Positions 35,029 through 44,526 of a stretch of DNA of 64,000 bases are shown one piece after another; positions within the stretch are counted from its first letter, which is position 1; every line of letters starts with the position of its first letter. The notes under the pieces were generated by a model. The model saw only the letters and a program-made list of their open reading frames with translations, was not told where the DNA came from and searched no databases. The stretch is taken from the NCBI GenBank assembly GCA_035457725.1, contig DATIBC010000036.1, forward strand, positions 12,992 through 76,991, read 5' to 3'. A program made the translations under genes and the position numbers. The DNA comes from DATFES01 sp035457725. Lineage in GTDB: Bacteria > Pseudomonadota > Alphaproteobacteria > CACIAM-22H2.

Positions 35029-35958
35029 TTAGCCGCGATAAACCGGTTCTGGCTGCGCGAAAAAGCCCAGAAGTATGTGGTAGACCAGCATGTAGTTCTT
35101 TTGCTGGAAACTGGCGTGCGAGATGCCGGGCATGACGGCGAAATGCTTGTCGGGGTTCGGGAGGCGCTTGAAGAACTCGATCAGATCGTCAAGACCGGCG
35201 ATCCCATCCCATTGCCCGCGCATGACGATCGTCGGCATGACAAGCTTTTCGGGGTCGACGACCGGAAGGCGGGCGCACATGTCGACGTAGGTCCCGGTCG
35301 GAACCGAATCGTCGAGCGCCAGAATCGCCTCGGCGAATGCCATGATCACGCGATCCTCGGCGGTTCCAGGATGGTCACGATTGAAGATGCTGTAGACGAA
35401 CGCCTTGTCGATCGGCCGCCGGTTCTTGGCACGGAACTCCGGTAACTTCTTCCGCCGCTCGGCGAGCGTCGGGCTGCCTGCGCCGGTCCATACCATGGCG
35501 TCGAGCGCCAGCCGGCCGACGAGATCAGGATGGCGCTGCGCGAAGAGCGCGGCGCGCAGCGCGCCCGACGATATTCCGTAAACCAAGAGCGGACGATTTC
35601 CGCGCAGCGAGCCGATATAGGTCGCGGCTGCGAAAAGATCGTCGGCGCCCTGGGCGATGTCGGCGTTGTTATCGCGGTGCTTGTCAGACCGCCCATAGCC
35701 CTCCATGTCGACGCACCAGGTGTCGTATCCGCGCTTGGCGAACCAATCCATCACCGACGAATCGGGCCGTCCGGGAACTTGGAGATCGAAGGTCGGTTGC
35801 GAGGCCATGGACGAGCCGTGAACGAATAAGACGACTCCCTTGGCGGCGGCCGGGTCGACAGCACGCTTTTCCCACATGAACAGCTTCACGTCGCTCTTGC
35901 GGGTCCAGTGTTCGAAGCCGTTCACCGTGTCGGAGACGATGGGCGACATCTCATTCAT
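35029..35958 (-). CDS. Alpha/beta-fold hydrolase
   Basis: Hydrolase of 309 residues. The oxyanion region VLFVHGSSMASQP, nucleophile elbow Gly-x-Ser-x-Gly in VYGISSGALRAA, acid residue in RGQWDGIAG and catalytic histidine in MPGISHASFQQ give a complete triad. No signal peptide is apparent, so it should act in the cytoplasm. It lies 30 bases downstream of tctA on the same strand, which suggests that it cleaves an ester, lactone or thioester related to the acid imported by the TctABC system. The true substrate is not evident. Confidence 0.87.
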   Translation of the reverse strand: MNEMSPIVSDTVNGFEHWTRKSDVKLFMWEKRAVDPAAAKGVVLFVHGSSMASQPTFDLQVPGRPDSSVMDWFAKRGYDTWCVDMEGYGRSDKHRDNNADIAQGADDLFAAATYIGSLRGNRPLLVYGISSGALRAALFAQRHPDLVGRLALDAMVWTGAGSPTLAERRKKLPEFRAKNRRPIDKAFVYSIFNRDHPGTAEDRVIMAFAEAILALDDSVPTGTYVDMCARLPVVDPEKLVMPTIVMRGQWDGIAGLDDLIEFFKRLPNPDKHFAVMPGISHASFQQKNYMLVYHILLGFFAQPEPVYRG

Positions 35959-35988
35959 CGGTCACCTCGGCGATAGCGCGATCTGGCA

Positions 35989-37503
35989 TCAGCCCGTCGA
36001 CTCCTCGGACACCGGCTTGGGTCGGCGCCGCAGATAGGGCAATATCAGCGACAAGACAAGCAGTCCCCATAGCACGTTGCCAATGGTCGACGAGAACAGA
36101 ATCGACAAATCGCCCTGCGAGATACGCAACGCTCGAACCAGGTACTGCTCGAACAGCGGCCCGATGATGATGCCGATCAGCAGCGCGGTGACATGGTACC
36201 CGGTCTTGCGGGCGATGTAGCCGAGTACGCCGAAGACCAGGGCCAGCCACATGTCGAAAAGATACTCGCGATCGGCGAAGGCGCCGACGATGGTACACGC
36301 GACGATGATCGGCACCAAGATGCCGGTCGGCACCAGCGTGACGCGCGCCATATACCGGGCCAACGGCAGGATCGTGAATATCATGAAGACGTACGACACC
36401 GCCATGGCGACGAACACGCCATAGGCGAGGCTCGGGCTCTCGACAAACAGCCGTGGCCCGAGCACCACGCCGTGGTACTGCAAAACGATCATCATCACCG
36501 CGGCGGTGCTGCCGCCGGGAACGCCGATCGCCATGAGGGGAACGAGCGTCCCCGAGGTGACGCCGTTGTTGGCCGATTCCGGCGCCAGGACTCCGGCGGG
36601 ATGGCCGGTGCCGTAGAGCTCGGGAGTCTTCGAGAACATTCGTGACTGCTGGTAGGCGACGAACGACGCGATGCTGGCGCCCGCGCCCGGAATCACGCCG
36701 ATGATCAGTCCAATGAACCCGGTCCAGACGATCTGCCACCAGCCTTTGAGCGACCATTTCAGGCCTTCGACGGTCTCGCGCCAGCTCGCCTGCGCCGCGC
36801 GCGCCTGATTGTCGCGCTTGACGATCGTCTCCTCCTCGAGCATCACCAGCGCTTCCGATATGGCGAAGAGCCCGATCAGCGCCGGCACAAGCGGCACCCC
36901 GTCAAGGAGCTCGAGAAATCCGAAGGTGGCGCGCGGGGTGTTGTAGATGTGGTCGGTGCCGATGGCGCCGATCAACAACCCGAACAGACCGGCGATAAGG
37001 CCCTTCAGCGTATCGCGCGCGGCGATTACGGCGATCAGCGTCAGGCCGAACAGCATGATGACGACCATCTCGACGCTGCGCATGACATAGCCCATCTGCG
37101 CGAGCCAGGGGAGCAACGCCACGGTGGCGATCGATGTGATCAATCCGCCGAACACCGACGAGGTGAAGCAGAGGACAAGCGCCTGCTGTGCTTGCCCCTT
37201 GCGCGCCATCTGATAGCCGTCGAGCGTCGTCGCCGCGGCGCCGCCGGTGCCGGGGATGTTCACCAGGATCGCCGGGATGCCGCCGCCGAGATGCGTCGCG
37301 CAATAGAGCGACACCATGAAGACGAGCGCCTTCTCGACGTCCAGGGTCAGCGTCAGCGGCAGCAGGATGATGAGCGTGTTCTGCGCATTGAACCCCGGCA
37401 CCGCGCCGACAACAATGCCGACCAGGACGGCGGGGATGATGATCCACCAATAGCCGAACGACGTCGCGACCAGCTCGGCGAGAAATCCTGCATCCCAGCC
37501 CAC
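35989..37503 (-). CDS. tctA: Tripartite tricarboxylate transporter large permease TctA
   Basis: Large membrane subunit, 504 residues, of a TTT-family importer for citrate-like or other organic acids. Conserved signatures are FNAQNTLIILLPLTLTLDVE near the N terminus, GIPAILVNIPGTGGAAATTLDGY, and the second-half copy VIPGAGASIASFVAYQQSR followed by GVLAPESANNGVTSGTLVPL. These Gly-rich blocks carry the transport path. Twelve hydrophobic segments are apparent. It is in an operon after tctC and tctB. Confidence 0.95.
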   Translation of the reverse strand: MGWDAGFLAELVATSFGYWWIIIPAVLVGIVVGAVPGFNAQNTLIILLPLTLTLDVEKALVFMVSLYCATHLGGGIPAILVNIPGTGGAAATTLDGYQMARKGQAQQALVLCFTSSVFGGLITSIATVALLPWLAQMGYVMRSVEMVVIMLFGLTLIAVIAARDTLKGLIAGLFGLLIGAIGTDHIYNTPRATFGFLELLDGVPLVPALIGLFAISEALVMLEEETIVKRDNQARAAQASWRETVEGLKWSLKGWWQIVWTGFIGLIIGVIPGAGASIASFVAYQQSRMFSKTPELYGTGHPAGVLAPESANNGVTSGTLVPLMAIGVPGGSTAAVMMIVLQYHGVVLGPRLFVESPSLAYGVFVAMAVSYVFMIFTILPLARYMARVTLVPTGILVPIIVACTIVGAFADREYLFDMWLALVFGVLGYIARKTGYHVTALLIGIIIGPLFEQYLVRALRISQGDLSILFSSTIGNVLWGLLVLSLILPYLRRRPKPVSEESTG

Positions 37504-37515
37504 GCCGATCCTCGC

Positions 37516-38022
37516 TCAGAACAGCGCTGCGAGCAGCTTCTCGATCGGACCGCGAGGTAAACGCGAGTTGAGAAGCGCGATGAATAGCAGATACGCCGCC
37601 ATAGAGACCGTCGCCGAAGTCGCGACCACGGCGCGCCACGAGCCGGCGCGAAGCACCAGCATCAGGCCGGCGACAAGCGCGAACAGGCCAAGGGTCAGGC
37701 CAAGCCACGGCAGCGCGACAACGAACAGCGCGGTGAACGCGACGACGGACAAGCGTGGCCCCAGCGCCGATCGCGGTTCGAACAGCGATTCGAGGCCAAT
37801 GCCGGCGCCGTCGCGCATTACTTTGAGCGTCGTGCGAATCACGAAAATGCCGATCAGAACAAGCAACGTGACGCCGATGATCGTGGCGTTGGCCTTGGCC
37901 TCCCAGGAGAGGTCCCAGACCGAGTAAAAGAAGTACGCGGTGAAGGCGACGGCGAGCCCGGGAAGTACGAGATCGCCGCCGACTATCTCCCGCCCGCCAT
38001 CGCGTGGCGCGGGGTTGGCCAT
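37516..38022 (-). CDS. tctB: Tripartite tricarboxylate transporter small permease TctB
   Basis: Small membrane subunit, 168 residues with four hydrophobic segments. The first contains LVLPGLAVAFTAYFFYSVWDLSW and the last two contain FTALFVVALPWLGLTLGLFALVAG, typical of TctB, which is otherwise poorly conserved. It sits 12 bases upstream of tctA and 15 bases downstream of tctC. Unlike the TRAP operons here, no hairpin separates it from the receptor gene. Confidence 0.9.
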   Translation of the reverse strand: MANPAPRDGGREIVGGDLVLPGLAVAFTAYFFYSVWDLSWEAKANATIIGVTLLVLIGIFVIRTTLKVMRDGAGIGLESLFEPRSALGPRLSVVAFTALFVVALPWLGLTLGLFALVAGLMLVLRAGSWRAVVATSATVSMAAYLLFIALLNSRLPRGPIEKLLAALF

Positions 38023-38037
38023 GCGTCGCGTAGCGCC

Positions 38038-39057
38038 TTACTTCTTGGCGGTCAGCAGCGGCTTATAGCGGTTGGCCAGCTCCACCATGCCATGCGCGTA
38101 TTTAGTGCACACATCGCGGCCGCCGTAGCTCACCTGCTGCCACGAGCCGGCGGTCTTTTCATAGATCTCCTTGAATCCCGGATCCTTGAACACCGCTTGC
38201 GCCGATTCGTTGAGCAATTTGAACCGATCCGGATGCTTATCCGCCGCCTCGGTATGCACCGCCCACGCTCGCGACGAGTAAAGGTCGGGAATCTTGGTGC
38301 CGAACACTTTGTTTACCGGTGGCGCGTTGCCGGTTTTCTCGGCGAGGAGATTCACGTCGTTGAACACGCCGAGAACGCGGACCTTCTCGCCTATCTTGAT
38401 CGGCTCGGCGACGGGCAACACGCCACAATCGACCTCGCCGTTGAGCGTGGCGACCATGGTCGGGTTGCCGCCGCCGTACGGAACGAGGTTGAATTTCGCG
38501 CCTGTGGCGTCGCCGAGTGCGAGCATGCCGATCGACGCGGGATGCGGAAGCCGGCTCGTCGCGACGGTGACGACGCGCTTCTTTGCCTCCGCGACCACAT
38601 CCTCGATGCGCTTGAACGGACTATCGGCGCGGACGTAAAGCGAAGAATCGTCGACATCGATGCGACAGAAATAGAAGTAATCGTCGGGGAATTTGTACTT
38701 CGGACTCTGCAGCACGTACATGATCATCTCGGGACCCATGTTCCCGAACAGGAGATTGTAGGCATCCTTGTCGCGACGGCCGGTGAAGATCTCATAGCCG
38801 ACTTGACCGGCGCCGCCGGGGAAAAACTCGAACTCGAACGCGGCTCCGAGCGCCTTGCGCCATGCGTCAGTGAAGGCGCGCGCCAGCCGGTCGGCGCCGC
38901 CACCCTGCGCGGTCGGAATCACCACTTTGATGTTGCGCTCCGGATATGCCGCGTGGCCGATCCGTGACAGGAGCGCCGGCGCCGACGTTCCGGCGGCGAT
39001 CGCGGCCGCGCCCTTGAGCAAAGTGCGGCGGGTCGATGCGAGCCGATTCTTCATCAT
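38038..39057 (-). CDS. tctC: Tripartite tricarboxylate transporter substrate-binding protein TctC (Bug family)
   Basis: Periplasmic receptor, 339 residues from the ATG at 39057, which follows GGAGG by six bases. The leader contains a twin-arginine-like RRTLLKGAA motif before a hydrophobic stretch, and maturation is expected near GHAAYP. Bug-family features are YPERNIKVVIPTAQGGGADRLAR (the two ligand-binding loops) and LNGEVDCGVLPVAEP. The ligand cannot be predicted with confidence; the neighbouring hydrolase suggests a carboxylic ester or acid. Confidence 0.92.
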   Translation of the reverse strand: MMKNRLASTRRTLLKGAAAIAAGTSAPALLSRIGHAAYPERNIKVVIPTAQGGGADRLARAFTDAWRKALGAAFEFEFFPGGAGQVGYEIFTGRRDKDAYNLLFGNMGPEMIMYVLQSPKYKFPDDYFYFCRIDVDDSSLYVRADSPFKRIEDVVAEAKKRVVTVATSRLPHPASIGMLALGDATGAKFNLVPYGGGNPTMVATLNGEVDCGVLPVAEPIKIGEKVRVLGVFNDVNLLAEKTGNAPPVNKVFGTKIPDLYSSRAWAVHTEAADKHPDRFKLLNESAQAVFKDPGFKEIYEKTAGSWQQVSYGGRDVCTKYAHGMVELANRYKPLLTAKK

Positions 39058-39238
39058 GCGTGTCCTCCCGGTCCGATCTGATCGATGGTTGTCGCGCCAT
39101 GTCGTCTTATGGCGTTGCGACAAGTATCGAGGAACCGTCAGATGTCTGTCAATCGACGCGGCAAGCGTCTAACGCGAATTTGTTGATGCGGTTCGCGGCA
39201 ACTATAGTACCGCTCTTGGCGGCTGGGCGAATAACCGA

Positions 39239-40471
39239 ATGCGCGGACCATCGGCGACGAATGTCGGCGCGAACGCGCCGGTCCAGACAGTCATCGGCAC
39301 TGGCCACGGCCTTAGCCACTTCTACATGCTTGCGTTGCCGCCGCTGTTTCCACTGATGCAGGCCGAACTCGGCCTGAGCTATGCGGCGCTTGGGCTTCTG
39401 GTCACGCTGCTTAACATCGCCACCGGCTGCCTTCAGGTCGTAGCCGGAATCATCGCCGACCGCTATGGCGCCAAATATCTGTTGATGGCCGGGCTGGCGT
39501 TGATGGGCGTTTCGATCGCCGCAGTCGGCGCAGTTGACGCATATTGGGCGATGGCCGTTCTCATGCTTCTTGCTGGCGTCGGGAACAGCGTGTTTCATCC
39601 AGCCAATTATGTGATCTTGAACGCGTCGGTTGATCCGGCGCGGCTGGGGCGTGCGTTCAGCATCCATACTTTCACCGGTAACCTTGGTTTCGCCGCCGCG
39701 CCGCCGGTGATCCTGGTGCTCGCTTCGGCGTTCGGCTGGCGCGGCGCCCTGTTCGCCGCTGGCGCGCTTTCGCTTACTGCCATCGCGGTCGTCCTGCGTT
39801 TCGGCGACCGATTGCGCGATGACGCCGCGCTTGCGCGTCCATCGGCGGCATCGCCGGCTCAGCACGCGCCGGACCGCCGCTGGCGCGCGGTGACGTCGAC
39901 GGCGATTGTCGCGATGTTCGGTTTCTTTATCGCCATTGGCATGGCGTCGGCGGGGATGCAGGCATTTCTCGTCTCCGCCTTGGTTGCGTTCCATGGCCTC
40001 GACCTCAGCGCATCAAACGGCATACTCACCGGAATGCTCGTTGCAACGGCGTTGGGGGTACTGGTCGGCGGTTTTCTCGCCGATCGGACAGTTCGTCATA
40101 GCTCGATCGTCGGGTACGCCCTCGTATTATCGGCCCTCATAGCGGGATTGGCCGGAACCGCGGCTTTGCCCGTTGCGATATTGTTCGCGATGTTCGTGAC
40201 GATCGGGGCCTTGCAAGGTACGATACGTCCATCGCGCGATCTGCTCGTGCGATCGATCGCGCCGAAATCGGCGATCGGCACTGTCTTTGCTTTCGTCTCG
40301 ACCGGCCTTAACGTCGGCAACGCGGTCGCGCCGGCACTTTTTGGCGTGTTGCTCGACTATGGTGAGGTGCGGTCGATTTTCGTCGCGCTTGCCATGTTTT
40401 ACCTGCTCGGCGCCGCCACGATCATGTTGTCGCGACGTCGCTCGCGAAACGCAGGCAGCATCGCGGCCTAG
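39239..40471 (+). CDS. Major facilitator superfamily transporter
   Basis: Twelve-helix permease of 410 residues. The start GHGLSHFYMLALPPLFPLMQ and the loop between helices 2 and 3, GIIADRYGAKYLL, are typical of the fosmidomycin-resistance (Fsr)-like and related MFS groups. A cytoplasmic loop rich in Ala/Pro and basic residues divides the two halves near residues 200-220. It is divergent from tctC and upstream of the sugar-acid operon starting at 40707, but separated from it by 235 bases. Direction and substrate are unknown. Confidence 0.89.
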   Translation: MRGPSATNVGANAPVQTVIGTGHGLSHFYMLALPPLFPLMQAELGLSYAALGLLVTLLNIATGCLQVVAGIIADRYGAKYLLMAGLALMGVSIAAVGAVDAYWAMAVLMLLAGVGNSVFHPANYVILNASVDPARLGRAFSIHTFTGNLGFAAAPPVILVLASAFGWRGALFAAGALSLTAIAVVLRFGDRLRDDAALARPSAASPAQHAPDRRWRAVTSTAIVAMFGFFIAIGMASAGMQAFLVSALVAFHGLDLSASNGILTGMLVATALGVLVGGFLADRTVRHSSIVGYALVLSALIAGLAGTAALPVAILFAMFVTIGALQGTIRPSRDLLVRSIAPKSAIGTVFAFVSTGLNVGNAVAPALFGVLLDYGEVRSIFVALAMFYLLGAATIMLSRRRSRNAGSIAA

Positions 40472-40706
40472 GGCAGATCTCGGCTGAAGTCGGATCGCCG
40501 AGGGCGTTGAATGGTGGCGTTCCCGGATCGACACCGTATCGGATTATGTATACGTTTGATCTAACGAGCGGAGTGATTCGAAAGAAGGCGCGGGCGATGG
40601 GGGGAGGCGCGGCGCGATTCCTATCGCCGCTATCACGAAAGATGCGACGGCAAACCGCCGTGCGTCCCGCGGCGCCATTGCCCACAGCGCCTGCGAAGCG
40701 GCGTAA

Positions 40707-41816
40707 ATGAAAAACGCCGCTTTCTCGATAGCCGTCCTACCAGGCGACGGAATCGGCGTTGAAGTCATGGACGCCTGCCTCTCGGTTCTGGCGGCGCTCG
40801 AGCGCCGGGTTGGAGGATTCGCGCTCGATCTCGAGCGCCTGCCCGGTGGAGCAAAGCATTATCGACAAACGGGCGTGGCGTTGGAGGAGCACGTATTCGC
40901 CAAGTGCGTCCGCGCCAACGCGATCCTCTTCGGCGCCATGGGATGGCCGGATATCCGCTATGCCGACGGCACGGAGATCGCCCCGCAGCTCGACCTGCGC
41001 GCGCGACTCAATCTCTACGCCGGCGTCCGACCGATCCGAGCCATCGCTGGGACGCCGGCCGTTCTCGCCGATGCGCGGTCGAAGACGGTGGATTTCGTCA
41101 TATTGCGGGAGTCGACCGAGGGCATGTTTGCCTCGCGCGGGAAAGGCGTGATCGATGCCGACCGGGAGGCGCGCGATACGTTGGCGATCACGCGGGCGAC
41201 TAGCGAACGGCTGTTCGACTTCGCCTTCAAGCTGGCGCGGCGGCGCCACACGGGCCGCCGCCGGCCGCCGCGGGTGACCTGCGTCGACAAGGCGAACGTT
41301 TTTCGGTCCTTCGCTTTTTTCCGCAGGATCTTCGAGGAGCGGGCACAGCTATTTCCCGATGTCGAGGCGCACTGCCACTATATCGACGCCATGGCGCTCG
41401 ACCTGGTGCGCAAGCCGTGGGAATTCGATGTCATCGTCACGGAAAATTTGTTCGGCGACATATTGTCGGATCTTGGCGCTGGCCTGATCGGCGGCATGGG
41501 AATGGCGCCCTCGGCCGACATCGGCGACGAGCACGCCATGTTTCAACCCAGTCACGGCTCGGCACCGGACATCGCCGGGCGGGGCGTAGCCAATCCCACG
41601 GCGATGATGCTATCGGCGGCGATGATGCTGGATTGGCTTGGCGAACGCCATGACGTGGCCGCTGCGCGAATCGCCGCGACTTCGTTGGAGAACGCCGTGT
41701 TCGCCGCGTTCGCCGAAGGCGCCGTGCGGCCGATCGAGTTTGGCGGCGCCGACGGCACCCGCGCCATCGCCGAGGCGGTGATCGAGCGGATCGCTTCCCC
41801 CGTCGCGACAGGGTGA
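40707..41816 (+). CDS. Isopropylmalate/tartrate dehydrogenase-like beta-decarboxylating dehydrogenase
   Basis: NAD-dependent dehydrogenase of 369 residues, isocitrate/isopropylmalate dehydrogenase family. Seen: LPGDGIGVEVMD at the N terminus, RESTEGMFASRG (substrate loop), catalytic VDKANV with its lysine, YIDAMALDLVRKP, and NLFGDILSDLGAGLIGGMGMAPSADIG followed by FQPSHGSAPDIAG. The active-site Arg cluster is present. It is unlikely to be leucine-pathway LeuB because it sits with a Gfo/Idh dehydrogenase and an SMP-30 lactonase and not with leuCD; tartrate/D-malate-type or a sugar-acid dehydrogenase is more plausible. Confidence 0.87.
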   Translation: MKNAAFSIAVLPGDGIGVEVMDACLSVLAALERRVGGFALDLERLPGGAKHYRQTGVALEEHVFAKCVRANAILFGAMGWPDIRYADGTEIAPQLDLRARLNLYAGVRPIRAIAGTPAVLADARSKTVDFVILRESTEGMFASRGKGVIDADREARDTLAITRATSERLFDFAFKLARRRHTGRRRPPRVTCVDKANVFRSFAFFRRIFEERAQLFPDVEAHCHYIDAMALDLVRKPWEFDVIVTENLFGDILSDLGAGLIGGMGMAPSADIGDEHAMFQPSHGSAPDIAGRGVANPTAMMLSAAMMLDWLGERHDVAAARIAATSLENAVFAAFAEGAVRPIEFGGADGTRAIAEAVIERIASPVATG

Positions 41817-41827
41817 GCGCTAGGGCG

Positions 41828-42880
41828 ATGTCTCGGACCATCAAGGTCGCGGTGGTCGGCGCCGGGTATTTCAGCCAGTTTCATTTCGATGCGTGGCGAC
41901 GCATTCCGGACGTCGAGGTCGTCGCCATCTGCGACGCCAAAATCGCCCGGGCGCAAGCGCGACAGGTCGACTTTCCAGGCGCCGATGTATTCGCCGATGC
42001 AACGAAAATGCTCGACCGGGCGCGACCGGATTTGCTCGACATCGTCACGCCCCCGGAGACCCACTTCGAGCTGGTGGCACTCGGCGCCGCGCGCGGCGCT
42101 GCGATGATCTGCCAAAAGCCGCTGGCACCGACATACGGCGAAGCCGAACGAATCGTCGAGACGGCCGAGCGAGCCGGCGTGCTGCTCGTGGCGCACGAGA
42201 ACTTTCGTTTCATGCCTTGGTACCGGGAGGCGTCGCGGCTCCTGCGCGAGGGCGCACTTGGACGGCCGCTTGCCATATCCTTTCGCCTGCGGCCGGGCGA
42301 CGGGCAGGGTCCACAGGCCTACCTCGATCGCCAACCGTATTTTCAGCAGATGCGGCGGTTCCTGATCCACGAGACAGCGATCCATTTCATCGATACGTTT
42401 CGCTATCTGATGGGCGAGGTGAGCGGCGTGTTTGCCCGCCTGCGCCGGATCAATCCGGCGATCGCCGGCGAGGACGCCGGATATGTGCTTTTCGAGTTTG
42501 CCAGCGGCGCGGCCGGTATGTTCGACGGTAATCGGCATGTCGACCATCGGGCGCGGGACATGCGGCTCACCATGGGAACGATGCTGCTCGAAGGCGCCAA
42601 CGCGGTTCTGCGGCTCGACGGCGACGGCCGGCTGTGGCTCAAGCCGCGCGGCGGCGAGGAGCGGGCGCATCCATGCGAATGGATGCGCCTGGGCTTTGGC
42701 GGCGATTGCGTTCGCGCGCTGCAGGCGCATGTCGTTGCGCACCTGCGAGGCTCCCAGGGAATCGAGAACGATGGGCGCAGCTATTTGCGCAACATCGCGA
42801 TCGAGGAAGCCGTCTATCGCTCGCACGCCGAGGGGCGATGGATCGCCACTCCAGTCGCGCCGGGCGGTAACGGCCGATGA
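41828..42880 (+). CDS. Gfo/Idh/MocA family oxidoreductase
   Basis: NAD(P)-dependent dehydrogenase, 350 residues from the ATG at 41828 (an in-frame GTG at 41813 is possible). Rossmann motif VAVVGAGYFSQFHFD and the second-domain histidine motif FLIHETAIHFIDTFRYL are present. The usual Glu-Lys-Pro is Gln-Lys-Pro here (MICQKPLAP), keeping the catalytic lysine. The enzyme probably oxidises a sugar or sugar alcohol to a lactone, since an SMP-30 lactonase gene overlaps its 3' end by four bases. Confidence 0.88.
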   Translation: MSRTIKVAVVGAGYFSQFHFDAWRRIPDVEVVAICDAKIARAQARQVDFPGADVFADATKMLDRARPDLLDIVTPPETHFELVALGAARGAAMICQKPLAPTYGEAERIVETAERAGVLLVAHENFRFMPWYREASRLLREGALGRPLAISFRLRPGDGQGPQAYLDRQPYFQQMRRFLIHETAIHFIDTFRYLMGEVSGVFARLRRINPAIAGEDAGYVLFEFASGAAGMFDGNRHVDHRARDMRLTMGTMLLEGANAVLRLDGDGRLWLKPRGGEERAHPCEWMRLGFGGDCVRALQAHVVAHLRGSQGIENDGRSYLRNIAIEEAVYRSHAEGRWIATPVAPGGNGR

Positions 42881-43845
42881 CGCCGCTGTCCATCGACGAC
42901 GTCGAGTTCGTCGGCGCCGGGCTGCGTCGCCCCGAATGCGTGCTCGCCAACGCCGGTGGCGATCTTTTCGCGGCCGATTGGCGCGGCGGCGTGGCGCACT
43001 TTCGGCCCGATGGCTCCAGCGTGATCTATGTCGGAACCAGCGACGATGTCGGCGGATCGTTGCTCCCCAACGGCGTGGCGCTCGATCGCGACGGTTCGTT
43101 CCTTGTAACGCATCTCGGGCCAGAAGCCGGCGGCCTGTTTCGTTTGACGCGCGATGGTCAGGTTCGACCGGTTCTGCGCGAGGTCGGCGGCGAAGCGCTG
43201 CCGCCGACGAACTTCGTGCTGTTGGACCGTCAGGGGCGGCTATGGATCACGGTGAGCACGCGCAAACGGCCCCGTGACCGTGGTTATAGGGCTGGATGCG
43301 ACGACGGCTTCATCGTTTGCCTCGACGCGCGCGGCGCACGCGTGGTCGCCGACGGCTTGGCGTTCGCGAACGAAGTGCAGGTCGATGCGCGTGGCGAATT
43401 TCTCTATGTCAACGAGACGTTCGGCCGCCGGATGAGCCGCTTTCGCATCGCCGCAGAGGGCACGCTAACGAATCGCGAGACGGTCGCCGAGTTCGGGCCC
43501 GGTACGTTTCCCGACGGACTCGCGCTCGACGCCGAAGGGAGCCTTTGGGCGACCAGCATCGTCAGCAATCGCCTTATCCGTGTCGACCCGAGCGGCCGCC
43601 AGACCCTGATATTGGAAGACTCCGATCCGGATCATCTTGCCTGGGTCGAGAGCGCGTACCGCGCCGGCGCACTCGGTCGCGTGCATCTCGATACAATCAA
43701 GAGCCGGAAGCTCCGTAGTATTTCGAGCCTTGCGTTCGGCGGCGGCGATTTGCGCGTCGGGTATCTTGGGTGCCTGCTGGGCGACCGGATCGCCCGTGTT
43801 CGTATTCCGGTCGCCGGGGCGCCGCCGGTGCACTGGCTGTGGTGA
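42877..43845 (+). CDS. SMP-30/gluconolactonase family lactonase
   Basis: Six-bladed beta-propeller hydrolase of 322 residues. Presumed metal ligands are in LRRPECVLAN (Glu), LAFANEVQVD (Asn) and FPDGLALDAEG (Asp); LLPNGVALDRDG and PPTNFVLLDRQGRLWIT are typical repeat blades. The family hydrolyses sugar lactones or related esters. Its ATG overlaps the stop of the Gfo/Idh gene, so it likely opens the lactone that enzyme makes. No signal peptide. Confidence 0.88.
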   Translation: MTPLSIDDVEFVGAGLRRPECVLANAGGDLFAADWRGGVAHFRPDGSSVIYVGTSDDVGGSLLPNGVALDRDGSFLVTHLGPEAGGLFRLTRDGQVRPVLREVGGEALPPTNFVLLDRQGRLWITVSTRKRPRDRGYRAGCDDGFIVCLDARGARVVADGLAFANEVQVDARGEFLYVNETFGRRMSRFRIAAEGTLTNRETVAEFGPGTFPDGLALDAEGSLWATSIVSNRLIRVDPSGRQTLILEDSDPDHLAWVESAYRAGALGRVHLDTIKSRKLRSISSLAFGGGDLRVGYLGCLLGDRIARVRIPVAGAPPVHWLW

Positions 43846-43854
43846 GCGCGCGCA

Positions 43855-44406
43855 TCAAAGCTTGAGGTATTCGAGCTCGAGCGTTCGCGTCACTTTGCCG
43901 TCGAGCAAGCGGCGATAACTCAAGCGAAGACCGCGGCTGGTCAACGTGCGCTCGTATACCTGCTGTTCGAGCTGACCGTCGTCGGTCACCTGGACGAGGT
44001 TGACGGTCAGGCTGCGGTCGTGCAGCCGGGCCCAAGAGGCGGGGCCCCGTACCGGGTCGCGCGAACCCGCGCCGCGCCAGACGCCGCTCCGACCGCTTGG
44101 CTCGAAACGCATCGTCCGCTCGCGCGCCATGACTTTGCGTCGAGCACCCTCGCTTTCGCCCTCGAAGCTTGACCAAGTGACGGTGAACCCGCCGCTGTCC
44201 AGGGGCTGGATGTTAACCGTCGCGGCGCGATCATCGACCGATCCGGGAACGCTGTGGCCGACCCACGCGCCGTGGAAATCCGCCAGTTTCGCCGGCGGAT
44301 CGGTGAGTGTCGTCTGCCCCGGCGCGCCGCTCACGGCGATCGCGATCAAAAATACGCTCGCCGCGGCGGCAAGCCCACGGCGGGCAATCGATGGCATTTT
44401 CGTCAT
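43855..44406 (-). CDS. Secreted protein of unknown function
   Basis: Exported protein of 183 residues starting at the ATG at 44406, after a GGGGA ribosome site; a second ATG follows at 44397. The N-terminal signal has a basic start, a hydrophobic core (LAAAASVFLIAIAV) and a probable cleavage near GAPGQ. The mature 155 residues are rich in beta-strand-like alternation, such as DFHGAWVGHS, GFTVTWSSFEGE and RLSYRRLLDGKVTRTLELEYL, suggesting a lipocalin-like or similar barrel. I do not recognise the family. It lies tail to tail with the lactonase gene. Confidence 0.72.
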   Translation of the reverse strand: MTKMPSIARRGLAAAASVFLIAIAVSGAPGQTTLTDPPAKLADFHGAWVGHSVPGSVDDRAATVNIQPLDSGGFTVTWSSFEGESEGARRKVMARERTMRFEPSGRSGVWRGAGSRDPVRGPASWARLHDRSLTVNLVQVTDDGQLEQQVYERTLTSRGLRLSYRRLLDGKVTRTLELEYLKL

Positions 44407-44526
44407 TTTTGAATCCCCGGCCGGCCAGAGTTGGCAGTCGAGCGTGAAGGGCATTTCGATACGAGTCAATCGTCGGCGGTGCGCGTACCCGCGAGCCCGA
44501 TATCGATCGACGGCGAGTGAGGATCG

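Noticed and set aside
40507..40710. 67-residue reading frame ending in an ATGA overlap with the dehydrogenase gene at 40707
   Set aside because: It needs a TTG start, has no ribosome site, and is low-complexity basic sequence; the overlap with the next ATG looks accidental.
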